Source: Frigoribacterium sp. Leaf263 (GTDB lineage Bacteria; Actinomycetota; Actinomycetes; Actinomycetales; Microbacteriaceae). Taken from it: a stretch of 64,000 nt of DNA. This document shows positions 1-8,368 of this stretch, in pieces (positions within the stretch are counted from its first letter, which is position 1; each line of letters begins with the position of its first letter). A program made the translations under genes and the position numbers. The stretch lies in the NCBI RefSeq assembly GCF_001422285.1, contig NZ_LMMO01000005.1, positions 1-64,000 on the forward strand, given 5' to 3'. The notes under the pieces were generated by a model, which saw nothing but the letters and a program-made list of their open reading frames with translations, did not search any database and had not been told where the DNA came from.

Positions 1-118
1 ACTCGGTCGATCCGCTGTTGGAGTCCATCGAGCACGCGGCGAGGGAGAACACGAGGGCGCCGGAGGCGACGATGCCGAGTCCGACCTTGGTGATCTTCTT
101 ACGGGAGAAAGCGTTCAT
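1..118 (-). CDS. Lipoprotein, N-terminal part (gene runs off the left edge)
   Basis: The first 39 residues read MNAFSRKKITKVGLGIVASG and continue to FSLAACSMDSNS. This is a short basic N-terminus, one hydrophobic helix and an LAAC lipobox, so the protein is a secreted lipoprotein anchored through Cys29. The ATG is preceded on the minus strand by AAAAGGACC, a good ribosome binding site. The rest lies outside the window. A phosphate- or sugar-binding protein of an ABC transporter is possible, but nothing visible decides it. The upstream gene on the same strand is closed by its own hairpin, so this gene probably has its own promoter in the 70 bp before it. Confidence 0.75.
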   Translation of the reverse strand, partial: MNAFSRKKITKVGLGIVASGALVFSLAACSMDSNSGSTE

Positions 119-189
119 GATCAGGTCCTTTTCTGTGATTCCCGGTGGGGATGAAAAGGATTCGCCACCATCGCCCGATCGGATGGGAA

Positions 190-232
190 CCGGATCGGCG
201 AACACAGAAGACACTCAGGTTCGCCGATCCGG
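190..232 (-). terminator. Hairpin terminator after the choice-of-anchor-I gene
   Basis: Perfect 14-bp arms (190-203 and 219-232) with a 15-nt loop lie 10 nt past the stop codon of the gene at 242. No long T-run follows, as is common in high-GC actinobacteria. Confidence 0.75.
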
Positions 233-241
233 TCGACGGGG

Positions 242-2461
242 CTACTTCGAGGAGGCGCGGTGCCGGCGAGCGAGCATCAGCAGCCCGGCTCCGAGGGCGA
301 GCAGCGCGGCGCCGACGCCCGCCGCGAGCCCCGCGGCGTCGGAGCCGGTGAAGGCCAGCGCACCGTCGTCGCCGTCGTCACCCGCGCCTCCTGCGTCCGC
401 CGGGTCGGAGTCCTGCCCCGATCCCGAGTCCGAGCCGCCGATGCCGTCGGCCGAGCCGTCGGCGCCGTCGGTCGGAACGGGGACCGGCGCGATCGTGCCG
501 CCGTCATCGGGGTCTCCCGGCTGGGCCGTGGGGGTCGAGGTCGGCTCGGTGGTCGGCGGCGTGGTCGGGTCGACCGGCGGCGTGGTCGGCTCGGCCGGCG
601 GGGTGGTCGGCTCGGCCGCGGTCGGCACCGAGATGGCGTACATCGTCGTCGAGCCCGAGACCTCGTTGCCGACGGCCAGCATCGGCTCGCCGGTGGGCGA
701 GTCGTCGGCCGAGATGAAGGCGAGACCCTCGGGGCCGAGGTCGCCGGCGCGGGTCAGCACGTCGGCGGGGTCGGCTCCGGCGTCGATCTCGTCCTCCGCC
801 GAGACGGCGAGGTCGCGGTTGTTGACGTAGGCGGTGAAGGTGGCGCGGGTCGGCTCGGTCACGTCGTACACGGCGATCCCGCCGACGCGCTCGAATCCGA
901 TGAACGCGTACGTCCGCCCGTCGATCTCACCCAGGGCGACGCCCTCGGGCTCCGGGCCCTTGTCGTCGCTGCGGCCGTCCACGCCCGTGGAGGAGTGGTT
1001 CGAGTTGAACGACTCGGGGGCGACCTCGGCGAGCAGCTGCTCGAACGCGTCGCCGGAGTCGAACACCGAGGCTCCGCCCGCGTCGAGGATGCTGAACGAC
1101 CGGCCGCCGAACGTGTACAGCGTCTCGTAGCAGCTCTCGTCGGCGGAGAGGCCGTCGGCGGTCGTGATGTTGAGGCGGCCGAGACCGGCGTCGGTCAGCA
1201 GCGACGGGTCGATCGAGTCGCAGACGGGGGCGAGACCGTCGTCGCCGAGGTCCTTCACCCGGGCGACCTCGCTGTAGGCCGACCAGTCGCGCGAGTCGCC
1301 CTCGTTCGCGGTCACGATGTAGGTCTCGCCGTCGACCTCGTAGCTGTCGATCGTGTCGGGCATGAGGTACCCCTGCACCGGCCAGGTGCCGATCGCGACG
1401 GCCGGTCCGCCGTCGACGCCGTCGCGGTCGGACGGGTCGAACGGCACGACCGAGCGGTCGACCGTGCCGAGCGGCACGACGTCGGTGATGGTCGCCGAGG
1501 CGACGTCGACGAGGGCGAGCGCGTTCGCCTCCTGCAGCGAGACCCACGCGGTGGCGCCGTCGGCCGAGAACGTGGCGTACTCGGGTTCGAGGTTCTCGGA
1601 CACGGGGCGCACCAGCGGGTCGGCCGCGGTCACCGTGCCGGCGTCGTCCCGCCCGCCGAAGATGCGCACGGCGGGGTCGACGGGGGTGGCGCCATCGGCT
1701 TCGAACGCATGGAAGTCGGCCGTCCGCACGGCGGTCTGGGCCGGGACCGCCACGGTGGAGGGGACGTCGATCAGGCTGACGGCGCCCTCGGGGTCCGCCG
1801 AGTAGTCGTCGGCCGGCTCGCCCTCGTTCGCGACGATCACGCGGGTGCCGTCGGGCGAGAAGGCGACCATGTCGGGCAGGGCGCCGACGCGCACGGCTCC
1901 GAGGGCGTCGCCGTCGCCCGCGGCGTCGAAGAAGACGATCCAGCCGGCGTCGGTCTTGGGGCTCGACTCGACGGCGACGACGCCGAGTCCGTCGGCCCGC
2001 ACCGCCACGGAGTTCGCGACGGCGTCGGCGGGCACGACCGAGCCGTCGGCGGCGAGCACGCCGGTGGTCTGCAGGTCGAAGAGCTTCGTCGGGGTGGTCG
2101 GATCGGCGACGTCGAGCACCTCGACGCGAGCGGCCGCGGCGTTGACGACCAGCAGACGCTGCCCGGCGGCGTAGTGGGCGACGATCTCGGCGGCGCTCTC
2201 GTCGAAGACGCCCGTCTCGTAACCGCCGACCGGCGCCATCGAGAACGCGTCGGCGTCGGCGAACGAGCTGATGGGCGCGGCGACGACGGCGGCCGAGGCC
2301 GGGGCGGTCGTGGCGCCGGGCCCGACGGCGGCGAGGGCCACGAGGCCGAGGCCCGTCAGACCGGCGGCGCCGGCGAGGGCGGTCCGACGGGTGCGCGGGC
2401 TGCGCGGAGCCGAGGAGGCGCGGGTCGCGTCGAGCGGGGAGGGGCGGCGGGCTGGTCGCAT
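242..2461 (-). CDS. Cell-wall anchored choice-of-anchor I family protein
   Basis: 739 residues. A twin-arginine-like, Ala-rich secretion signal (RTRRTALAGAAGLTGLG) precedes a long beta-propeller-type region with LLVVNAAAARVEVLDV, VAFSPDGTRVIVANEGEP and EPEGVA motifs, typical of choice-of-anchor I / alkaline-phosphatase-like surface proteins. A TTPPAEPTTPP and SDSGSGQDSD spacer leads to LAFTGSDAAG, a hydrophobic helix and a basic tail, the LAxTG signal used by class E sortases. The catalytic role is unknown; family members are annotated as phytase- or phosphatase-like. The ATG at 2461 follows AAGGACC at good distance; an upstream in-frame ATG at 2527 lacks one. The dispersed 18-bp repeat encodes TRASSA near the N-terminus (2410-2427), and a shorter copy encodes the last residues (248-260). 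Confidence 0.85.
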   Translation of the reverse strand: MRPARRPSPLDATRASSAPRSPRTRRTALAGAAGLTGLGLVALAAVGPGATTAPASAAVVAAPISSFADADAFSMAPVGGYETGVFDESAAEIVAHYAAGQRLLVVNAAAARVEVLDVADPTTPTKLFDLQTTGVLAADGSVVPADAVANSVAVRADGLGVVAVESSPKTDAGWIVFFDAAGDGDALGAVRVGALPDMVAFSPDGTRVIVANEGEPADDYSADPEGAVSLIDVPSTVAVPAQTAVRTADFHAFEADGATPVDPAVRIFGGRDDAGTVTAADPLVRPVSENLEPEYATFSADGATAWVSLQEANALALVDVASATITDVVPLGTVDRSVVPFDPSDRDGVDGGPAVAIGTWPVQGYLMPDTIDSYEVDGETYIVTANEGDSRDWSAYSEVARVKDLGDDGLAPVCDSIDPSLLTDAGLGRLNITTADGLSADESCYETLYTFGGRSFSILDAGGASVFDSGDAFEQLLAEVAPESFNSNHSSTGVDGRSDDKGPEPEGVALGEIDGRTYAFIGFERVGGIAVYDVTEPTRATFTAYVNNRDLAVSAEDEIDAGADPADVLTRAGDLGPEGLAFISADDSPTGEPMLAVGNEVSGSTTMYAISVPTAAEPTTPPAEPTTPPVDPTTPPTTEPTSTPTAQPGDPDDGGTIAPVPVPTDGADGSADGIGGSDSGSGQDSDPADAGGAGDDGDDGALAFTGSDAAGLAAGVGAALLALGAGLLMLARRHRASSK
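2410..2427 (+). repeat. Dispersed 18-bp repeat, exact copy (in CDS)
   Basis: CCGAGGAGGCGCGGGTCG, exact. It lies inside the N-terminal secretion region of the choice-of-anchor-I gene, where it is read on the minus strand as TRASSA. Confidence 0.9.
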
Positions 2462-2590
2462 GGGAACGGTCCTTCGTCGGGGGTCGCGTCGACGGTAAGG
2501 ACCACAGGTGTTGCGCACGTGAACCACCGGTGTCGAGCGGGTGCCGCACCGCGCCTCCCGGCCGGCGCCGCGCCTCCGACCCGTGTCGCG

Positions 2591-3499
2591 CTAGGCGGGC
2601 GCGATGACGCGCAGCGCGCCCGGCACGACCTCGACGGTCACCGGCAGCGACCCCACCCGCTCGCCGTCGGCGAAGGCCGCGACGTCGTCGGAGTGGATCG
2701 TGACCCGCCGTGCGCGGTGCACGTGCACGCGCGGATCGGCGAGGTGCGTGCCCCGGGCGACCTGCGCGAACAGCCGCAGGAACCCGAGCCTCCCCAGCCG
2801 CTCGACGACCAGCACGTCGAGCAGCCCGTCGTCGAGCAGGGCGTCGGGCAGCACGGTGATGCCCCCGCCGAACGAGCGGCCGTTGCCGACGCTGACGAGG
2901 GTGCCGTCGAGCTCGAGCGTCTCGCCGTCGATCTCGAGGCGGTACGACAGGTGCTTGAGCCGGATCAGTTCGAGGTACAGGGCGATGGTGTACCGGCTGC
3001 GGCCCCGGGGGCGCCGCATGCGGTTGGCGCGCTCGTTGACGACCGCGTCGAACCCGGCCGAGAGCATGCAGGCGAACCAGGTCGTCTCGTCGCCCCGGGT
3101 CACGCGCCCGGCGTCGATGACGCGGGCCGGTCGGTCGAGCTGCGAGACGAGGAGGCGCGTGGCCGACTCCGCATCGTCGTGCGGGATCCCCAGGGCCCTG
3201 GCCATGTCGTTCCCGGTGCCGGTCGGCACGAGCCCGAGGGGGACGCCGGTGCCGGCGACGAGGTTCGCGCCGAGGTTCATCATGCCGTCGCCGCCGACGA
3301 CGACGAGGGCGTCGGGCGAGGCGGCGATCTCGCGGCGCGCAGCGGTCACGAGGTCGTCGAACGAGTCCTTCAGCAGCAGCGTGACCTCGTGGCCGGCGGC
3401 GGTCAGCGCCGAGACGACCGATGCGCCGACGTCGCTCCGTCGCCCGAACGACGCGGAGGGGTTGACCGCGACGACGAGGCGGAGGGGGGTGGGGCTCAT
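2591..3499 (-). CDS. Diacylglycerol kinase family lipid kinase
   Basis: 302 residues. The nucleotide-binding DAGK catalytic domain shows VVAVNPSASFGRR at the start, the VVVGGDGMMNLGANLVAG glycine motif and VPTGTGNDMAR (residues about 70-100). The C-terminal domain has SVGNGRSFGGGITVLPDA followed by DGLLDVLVV. Family members phosphorylate diacylglycerol or related lipids with ATP at the cytoplasmic face of the membrane. The ATG at 3499 starts MSPTPLRL; the longer open frame upstream has no domain content. It faces the DUF4383 gene across a 174-bp divergent gap. Confidence 0.88.
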   Translation of the reverse strand: MSPTPLRLVVAVNPSASFGRRSDVGASVVSALTAAGHEVTLLLKDSFDDLVTAARREIAASPDALVVVGGDGMMNLGANLVAGTGVPLGLVPTGTGNDMARALGIPHDDAESATRLLVSQLDRPARVIDAGRVTRGDETTWFACMLSAGFDAVVNERANRMRRPRGRSRYTIALYLELIRLKHLSYRLEIDGETLELDGTLVSVGNGRSFGGGITVLPDALLDDGLLDVLVVERLGRLGFLRLFAQVARGTHLADPRVHVHRARRVTIHSDDVAAFADGERVGSLPVTVEVVPGALRVIAPA

Positions 3500-3673
3500 C
3501 GTCCGATCATGGCACCTGGTCCGCCCGCGGGCGGGTCGGCGCCCGCGTTCCGGGGCGGATGCCCGCGGGGCCGGGGATGGGGAGGGATCGTGCCCGGCTC
3601 GCGCGCGCCTCCCGGGGGTGCTTGGATGGACGCCGGGCGTCCGCCCGAGAAGAGATCCGCAGGAGGCCGCAGC

Positions 3674-4099
3674 ATGACCACCACCAGCACCGTTCCCGCC
3701 CCGAGCATCCGCGAGTCGCCGAACCGCGGTCTCACGCTCGCCCTCGGCACGATCGTGCTGCTGCTCGGGGTCTGCGGATTCCTCGCGCCCGACATGGGCT
3801 CGTTCTTCGACACGACCGGCGCCTCCCTCTTCGGCGTCTGGAACGTCAACCCGGCGCTCACGGTCATCTGGGTCCTCGCCGGCGCCGCGCTGATCCTCGG
3901 CGGGACGTCGGGCGTCTCGGCCGCCCGCTCGCTCGGCGCGGTCGTCGGTCTCGTCTACGTCGTCTTCGGCATCGTCGGCTTCTTCGTCGAGGGCACCGAG
4001 GTCAACTACCTCGCCGTGAACCTCGCCGACAACATCACGCACCTCGTGGTCGGCGGGCTGCTGCTCCTGACGGCGATCGGCGCCGACCGCCGCCGCTGA
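3674..4099 (+). CDS. DUF4383 four-helix membrane protein
   Basis: 141 residues with four predicted membrane segments: LALGTIVLLLGVCGFLA, LTVIWVLAGAALILGG, LGAVVGLVYVVFGIVGFF and HLVVGGLLLLTAIG. The NLADNITHLVVGG motif before the last helix is typical of the actinobacterial DUF4383 family. No function is known. The ATG at 3674 follows AGGAGG with 7 nt spacing. It is monocistronic, followed by direct repeats of GGCCGTGACGGCCCC and a small hairpin. Confidence 0.85.
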   Translation: MTTTSTVPAPSIRESPNRGLTLALGTIVLLLGVCGFLAPDMGSFFDTTGASLFGVWNVNPALTVIWVLAGAALILGGTSGVSAARSLGAVVGLVYVVFGIVGFFVEGTEVNYLAVNLADNITHLVVGGLLLLTAIGADRRR

Positions 4100-4159
4100 G
4101 GCGCGCGGCCGCGACCGCCGGCCCCCGAATCGCCGTGACGGCCCCCGAACGGCCGTGAC

Positions 4160-4177
4160 GGCCCCTGCTCGGGGGCC
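4160..4177 (+). terminator. Small GC hairpin after the DUF4383 gene
   Basis: GGCCCC (4160-4165) pairs with GGGGCC (4172-4177) around a 6-nt loop, 60 nt after the stop. The stem is short, so this is a tentative terminator. The same stretch carries two tandem copies of a GCCGTGACGGCCCC unit. Confidence 0.4.
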
Positions 4178-4336
4178 GCTCCGCTGGGTGTGGACCTTGA
4201 GTAGTCCTCACCCGGTTCGTCTGGTGGACAATGCGTCGACATCCCGGTCGAGACCCCGTAGACCTCAGTCAACGGGGAACACCGACACGGCCCGGTCGTG
4301 TGCTCAGGTGCCTCCTCTTCTCAGTCAGGTGCCTCC

Positions 4337-5827
4337 ATGGCCCGCACGACGTCCCTCCTTTCATTCGCCCGGACGGCGCTGGTGCTCGGCGTCGCCGCAG
4401 CGCTCACCGTCGCCGGCGGCAGCGCGGCCCAGGCCGACACGATCATCGATGGGCCGGTGAACCTCCGGACGGCCGCGCCGTACGGGGTCCTCGCCGGGTC
4501 CACCATCACGAACACGGGCACGAGCGTCGTGCGCGGCAGCATCGGCCTCAGCCCGGGGACGTCCGTCACGGGCTTCTCCGGCGGCCCGGGCGTCATCGTC
4601 GGCGGCACGCAGCAGGTGAACAACGCTCCGGCCCGTCAGGCCAAGGCCGATCTCACGAGCGCCTACGGGGTCGCGCGCAGCCTGACCCCGCAGGAGAGCG
4701 GCATCTCCGAGCTGAACGGCCGCTCGCTGTCGCCCGGCGTGTACTCGGGAGGCGCGATCAATCTCGCGGACACCGGCGCGTTGGCCTTCGCCGGCGATGA
4801 GGAGTCGGTCTTCGTCATCCAGGCGGCGAGCTCGCTGACCATCGGGGCGGCGACCACCATGACCTTCTCCGGCGGCGCCAGCGCCTGCAACGTCTTCTGG
4901 CAGGTCGGCAGCTCGGCCACGATCGGCAGCGCCGCGCAGTTCCGCGGCACGGTCCTCGCGCAGCAGTCGATCTCGACGACCACCGGCGCGACCGTCATCG
5001 GGCGCCTCCTCGCCCGCACCGGCGCCGTCACGCTCGACACGACCAACATCACCGTCCCCCAGGGCTGCGCCGCTCCCGGCACGCCCTCGGCGACGAACGT
5101 CCCCACGATCACCTCCGAGAGCCCGTCCGACGGCACCGTGGGGACTCCGTACTCGTTCGAGGTCACCGCCTCGGGCAACCCGGCGCCCACCTTCACGGTG
5201 ACGGCCGGCACGCTCCCCGCGGGTCTCACGCTCGACTCGGACTCCGGTGTCATCTCGGGCACGCCGACCACGCCCGGCAGCACCACGGTGACGATCGCCG
5301 CCGACAACGGCCAGAACCCGTCCGACAGCGTCGAGTACACGATCGACGTCGACGAGGCGGCGGTCGTGCCGGTGCCCAACCCGAACCCCGGCCCCTCGCC
5401 GGCGCCCAGCCCCGCGCCGAGCCCCGGCCCGTCGCCCGCTCCGTCGCCCGCACCGAGTCCCGCTCCGTCGCCCGCGCCGAGCCCCGCGCCGACGCCCGAC
5501 GTGCCGGCTCCCTCGCCGACTCCTGACGTGCCGGCTCCGTCCGACTCGCCGACTCCCGACGTGCCGGCTCCGTCCGACTCGCCGACTCCCGACGTGCCGG
5601 CTCCGTCCGACTCGCCGACCCCCGTCGTGCCCGTGACCGACCGCTTCGACGGCTTCGACGGCGGCTCCGGCTCCGGTTCGGACTCCGGAACGGGCGGCGA
5701 CCTGGCCTTCACCGGCTCCGAGTCGACGGTGCCTCTGACGATCGGAGGCCTGGCGCTGCTCGCCGGGATCGCGCTCCTCGTCGGCGCCGTGGTGCGTCGA
5801 CGTCGCGGGATGACGTCCGAGAAGTAG
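4337..5827 (+). CDS. Cell-wall anchored ice-binding-like (DUF3494) protein
   Basis: 496 residues. The Sec signal peptide ends near AAQA (residue 33). Residues about 40-255 match the ice-binding-like DUF3494 beta-helix: YGVLAGSTITNTGTSVVRG, then IGLSPGTSVTGF, QVNNAPARQAKADL, LSPGVYSGGA and FWQVGSSATIG. A putative-Ig (He_PIG) module follows, with LPAGLTLDSDSGVISGTPT, then a PSPAPS and SDSPTPDVPAP repeat stalk, LAFTGSES, a helix and RRRR. It is therefore exported and linked to the cell wall, likely as an ice-binding adhesin or cold-protective surface protein; ice binding itself is inferred. The ATG at 4337 has only a weak ribosome site; an in-frame GTG at 4298 is the alternative. Confidence 0.87.
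   Translation: MARTTSLLSFARTALVLGVAAALTVAGGSAAQADTIIDGPVNLRTAAPYGVLAGSTITNTGTSVVRGSIGLSPGTSVTGFSGGPGVIVGGTQQVNNAPARQAKADLTSAYGVARSLTPQESGISELNGRSLSPGVYSGGAINLADTGALAFAGDEESVFVIQAASSLTIGAATTMTFSGGASACNVFWQVGSSATIGSAAQFRGTVLAQQSISTTTGATVIGRLLARTGAVTLDTTNITVPQGCAAPGTPSATNVPTITSESPSDGTVGTPYSFEVTASGNPAPTFTVTAGTLPAGLTLDSDSGVISGTPTTPGSTTVTIAADNGQNPSDSVEYTIDVDEAAVVPVPNPNPGPSPAPSPAPSPGPSPAPSPAPSPAPSPAPSPAPTPDVPAPSPTPDVPAPSDSPTPDVPAPSDSPTPDVPAPSDSPTPVVPVTDRFDGFDGGSGSGSDSGTGGDLAFTGSESTVPLTIGGLALLAGIALLVGAVVRRRRGMTSEK
5516..5614 (+). repeat. 33-bp tandem repeat encoding the wall-spanning stalk
   Basis: Three nearly identical 33-bp units encode the 11-residue stalk repeat PTPDVPAPSDS in the ice-binding-like protein. 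Copy number could vary by slippage and change stalk length. Confidence 0.85.
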
Positions 5828-5828
5828 A

Positions 5829-5842
5829 CCGCGCCTCCTCGG
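5829..5842 (-). repeat. Dispersed repeat, 14-bp core
   Basis: CCGCGCCTCCTCGG, 1 nt after the stop codon of the ice-binding-like gene. It is a core copy of the dispersed family in reverse orientation. Confidence 0.75.
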
Positions 5843-5948
5843 AGGGCGCCTTCTCGGAGGGTCGGTGTCGTCGGTCCAGGCCGTCGGCACCGGCCCCCTC
5901 GCAGGCACTCGCCTGGCCCCCTCGGGCCCGGCGGGTGTGACCGCGTCA

Positions 5949-5984
5949 GAACGGCTATCACGCACACATGCGTGATAGCCGTTC
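5949..5984 (+). terminator. Strong perfect hairpin (16-bp arms, 4-nt loop)
   Basis: Arms 5949-5964 and 5969-5984 are perfectly complementary around the loop CACA. It sits 120 bp downstream of the ice-binding-like gene. There is no T-run, but the stem is unusually long and AT-richer than its surroundings. A terminator is likely; a protein-binding palindrome is the alternative. Confidence 0.65.
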
Positions 5985-6139
5985 GGCGTCTACATCCCCC
6001 GCAGCCCGCCACCCGCGCCACCCCACACCGCACGCCCCACACCGCACGCCCGCCACCGCACGCCCCGCACCCGTCCGACTCCTCGCCGTCTGCTGACGTT
6101 TCGCCGAACCCCATGGCCCTCGCGCGCCTCCCTCGCTAT

Positions 6140-6157
6140 GGTTAGGGTCACCTAACC
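6140..6157 (+). promoter_or_regulatory. DtxR/IdeR-type iron box upstream of heme oxygenase
   Basis: GGTTAGGGTCACCTAACC is a palindrome with perfect 7-bp arms. It contains TTAGG-N4-CCTAA, the half-site layout of the DtxR/IdeR consensus. It lies 23 bp before the heme oxygenase ATG, where iron-loaded repressor would block transcription. Inference: the gene is induced by iron starvation. Confidence 0.8.
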
Positions 6158-6180
6158 GACTCACGGAACGGAGGGGCCCG

Positions 6181-6831
6181 ATGTCCGTCGTCATCCCCTT
6201 CTCGCAGGCCCTGCGAGAGCGCACCTCGGCGTCGAGCGCCACCGGCGACATCGGCTGCACGTTCATGGCCGACCTCATGACGGGTCGCGGCACGCGTGAC
6301 GACTACATCGAGATGCTCGCCCAGCACTGGTTCGTGTACGAGGCGCTCGAGACCGCAGCGGCCCGGTTCGCCGGTGACGCCGTCGCCGCACCGTTCCTGT
6401 CGCCGGCGCTTACCCGGCTGCCGGCCATCACGGCCGATCTGGAGTTCCTGCTCGGCGACGACTGGCGGTCGCGGATCCGCCCGCTCGAGGTCACGAGCGA
6501 CTACTGCGCCCGGATCCGCGCGGCGTCCGAGTGGGTCGGCGGATTCATCGCCCATCACTACACGCGGTATCTCGGCGATCTGTCGGGCGGGCAGCTGATT
6601 CGCGGCCTCATGCAGCGGCAGTTCGGGTTCGACACCAACGGCGTCGGGTTCTTCCTGTTCGCCGAGATCGCCGCCCCGAAGGAGTTCAAGTCCACCTACC
6701 GGCGGCAGCTCGACTCCGTCGACTGGAGCCCGGAGGCGCGTGAGCGGGTGCTCGACGAGGTCGCCGTCGCGTACCGGTTCAGCACCGAGCTGTTCGTCGA
6801 GCTCGCCGCCGCCAAGGCCGCCGCCGCCTGA
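6181..6831 (+). CDS. hmuO: Heme oxygenase (biliverdin-producing)
   Basis: 216 residues, the usual size for bacterial HmuO-type enzymes. It cleaves heme to biliverdin, CO and free iron in the cytoplasm. Visible family features are the N-terminal FSQALRERTSASSATGD, an FMADLMTGRGTRDDYIEMLAQHW helix and the distal-helix signature RYLGDLSGGQLIRGLMQR. The expected proximal histidine is missing at its usual place near residue 20 (family HSxAE; here SSATGDIG), which deserves checking, while AQHW and HHYTRYLGD are kept. The ATG follows GGAGGGG closely. An iron box sits directly upstream, so it probably scavenges iron from host or environmental heme. No heme importer is in the window. Confidence 0.85.
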   Translation: MSVVIPFSQALRERTSASSATGDIGCTFMADLMTGRGTRDDYIEMLAQHWFVYEALETAAARFAGDAVAAPFLSPALTRLPAITADLEFLLGDDWRSRIRPLEVTSDYCARIRAASEWVGGFIAHHYTRYLGDLSGGQLIRGLMQRQFGFDTNGVGFFLFAEIAAPKEFKSTYRRQLDSVDWSPEARERVLDEVAVAYRFSTELFVELAAAKAAAA

Positions 6832-6915
6832 CAGCGACGATCGGCCAGCAGTCGGCGGGCACCGGCCAGCAGCCGGCAGCAGCGGCGAGCAGCCGGTCGT
6901 CCGCAGTCGGCCCCG

Positions 6916-8244
6916 CTACTCGCCCGCGGCCTCGGCACCGGCCCCGGCGGCGTCGGCCGCCGCGTGGATCGCCGGCACCCGCGTCGCCTGGCTCATGAAC
7001 CGCCGCACGTCGAGGTCGACGATGATGTCGGCGGGTCGCAGCGGACGCGACAGATACAGCCCGTCGAGCGACGTGATGCGGCTCAGTGCCACGTACGTCT
7101 GCCCCGCGCTGAACACCCGTGATCCGAGGTCGACGATGGCGCTGTCGTACGTCTTGCCCTGCGACTTGTGGATCGTCACGGCCCAGGCCAGCCGCAGCGG
7201 GAACTGCGTGAACTCGGCCACGACGTCTTTCCGCAGCTGCTTCGTGGACTGCGAGTAGCTGTAGCTGAACTTCTCCCAGACGGCCGGCTGCACCTCGTGC
7301 TCCTCGCCGTCGACCTCGACGAAGACGGTGTCGCGCACCTTCGTCACCGTGCCCGTGGTGCCGTTGACCCAGCGCTGGTCGCTGTCGTTCCGCAGGAACA
7401 TCACGCGCGCCCCGCGCTTCAGCTCGAGCGCCTCGTCGGCGGGGAACGACCGGCCGCCGAACTCGCCGCTGACCTCGGCCTTGGCGGTCAGCACCTTGCC
7501 GGGCAGCCGCTCGAGCTCGAGCTTGTTGATGCGGTTGACGGTGTCGTTGCGGGTGGCGAGGGTGATCGCGTCGGCGTCGGGCGGCACGGGCCGGGCGCCG
7601 GCGGCGTTCAGGTGACCGGCGATCTCGCCCGTGACCCGGCCGTGCCGCACGGCGTTGAGCATCTCCTTGAAGTCGCCCTCGGTCTGCCGGTGGATGAACG
7701 CCAGCTCGTAGATGCGCAGAGCCGCGTCGTTCCAGACGTGGGCGTCGAAGAACCACATCGACCGGTAGTTGTCTCGGAAGTACGCGCGCTCCTCGGCGTC
7801 GCCGGGCACCGGCGGCAGCTGGTACGGGTCGCCGAACAGTACGACCTGCACGCCGCCGAACGGCTCGGACCTGCGCTGACGCGCCTGGCGCAGCGACCGG
7901 TCGATGGCGTCCATCAGGTCGGCGTTGACCATCGACACCTCGTCGATCACGAGGGTGTCGATCGTGTTGAGCAGCTTGCGCAGCTCGGGCTTCTGGTCGA
8001 TGTCGTGATCGGCGATCAGGCCGATCGACAACCGGAACAGCGAGTGGATCGTCTGACCGCCGACGTTCAGCGCGGCCACACCCGTCGGAGCGCAGATGAC
8101 GACCTGCTTCTCGGTGTTCCACGACAGGTGATTCAGCAGCGTCGACTTGCCGGTGCCCGCGCGGCCGGTGACGAAGATGTGCTCGCGCGTGTTCTCGATG
8201 GCGTCGAACACGGCCTGCTGTTCGGCGGAGAGGGCGACGGGCAC
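6916..8244 (-). CDS. PIF1/RecD-like superfamily 1 DNA helicase
   Basis: 442 residues. Walker A is FVTGRAGTGKSTLLN (about residue 25), and Walker B is TLVIDEVSMVNADLMD. VLFGDPYQLPPV is motif III, and WAVTIHKSQGKTYD followed by YVALSRITSLDGLYL marks motifs V/VI of PIF1/RecD-type 5'-3' helicases. It probably resolves DNA or RNA-DNA structures during replication or repair. I chose the GTG at 8244 (VPVALSAEQQAVFD). The ATG at 8355 would translate two dispersed-repeat copies and low-complexity residues. The gene is monocistronic and divergent from the next gene. Confidence 0.82.
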   Translation of the reverse strand: MPVALSAEQQAVFDAIENTREHIFVTGRAGTGKSTLLNHLSWNTEKQVVICAPTGVAALNVGGQTIHSLFRLSIGLIADHDIDQKPELRKLLNTIDTLVIDEVSMVNADLMDAIDRSLRQARQRRSEPFGGVQVVLFGDPYQLPPVPGDAEERAYFRDNYRSMWFFDAHVWNDAALRIYELAFIHRQTEGDFKEMLNAVRHGRVTGEIAGHLNAAGARPVPPDADAITLATRNDTVNRINKLELERLPGKVLTAKAEVSGEFGGRSFPADEALELKRGARVMFLRNDSDQRWVNGTTGTVTKVRDTVFVEVDGEEHEVQPAVWEKFSYSYSQSTKQLRKDVVAEFTQFPLRLAWAVTIHKSQGKTYDSAIVDLGSRVFSAGQTYVALSRITSLDGLYLSRPLRPADIIVDLDVRRFMSQATRVPAIHAAADAAGAGAEAAGE

Positions 8245-8280
8245 GAGCGGGCGGGACCTTTCGACGGGACTCGGGAGGAG

Positions 8281-8326
8281 CCGAGGAGGCGCGGGGAGCG
8301 GATCCAATCTACCCGCGCCTCCTCGG
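8281..8326. repeat. Inverted pair of dispersed repeats between divergent genes
   Basis: CCGAGGAGGCGCGGG (8281-8295) and its exact reverse complement (8312-8326) are separated by 16 bp. The pair lies between the divergent starts of the helicase (8244) and the 8369 gene, so it cannot be a terminator for either. It could form a cruciform or a hairpin in a leader. Confidence 0.85.
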
Positions 8327-8368
8327 GTCCACGGCTTCCCGTGACCCGCGTCCACCTATGCTGTGGGC

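Larger units (their letters stand above)
5828..6180. other. Non-coding gap between the ice-binding-like gene and heme oxygenase
   Basis: 353 bp without a gene. It holds, in order, a dispersed-repeat core (5829-5842), a perfect 16-bp-arm hairpin (5949-5984), three 14-bp tandem units CACCGCACGCCCCA (6026-6067) and the iron-box promoter region of the heme oxygenase gene (6140-6157). Confidence 0.8.

Noticed and set aside
260-4099. Very long plus-strand open frame of more than 1200 codons over the first genes
   Set aside because: It is the antisense shadow of the choice-of-anchor-I and lipid-kinase genes; the protein is Arg/Gly/Ala-rich with no domain. Only its last 141 codons (DUF4383) are real.
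4197-4242. TTGAGT and GACAAT as a promoter of the ice-binding-like gene
   Set aside because: The boxes are 34 nt apart, too far for a sigma-70-type promoter.
8245-8355. N-terminal extension of the helicase to the ATG at 8355
   Set aside because: It would translate the inverted pair of dispersed repeats and low-complexity residues; the GTG at 8244 begins the conserved domain.
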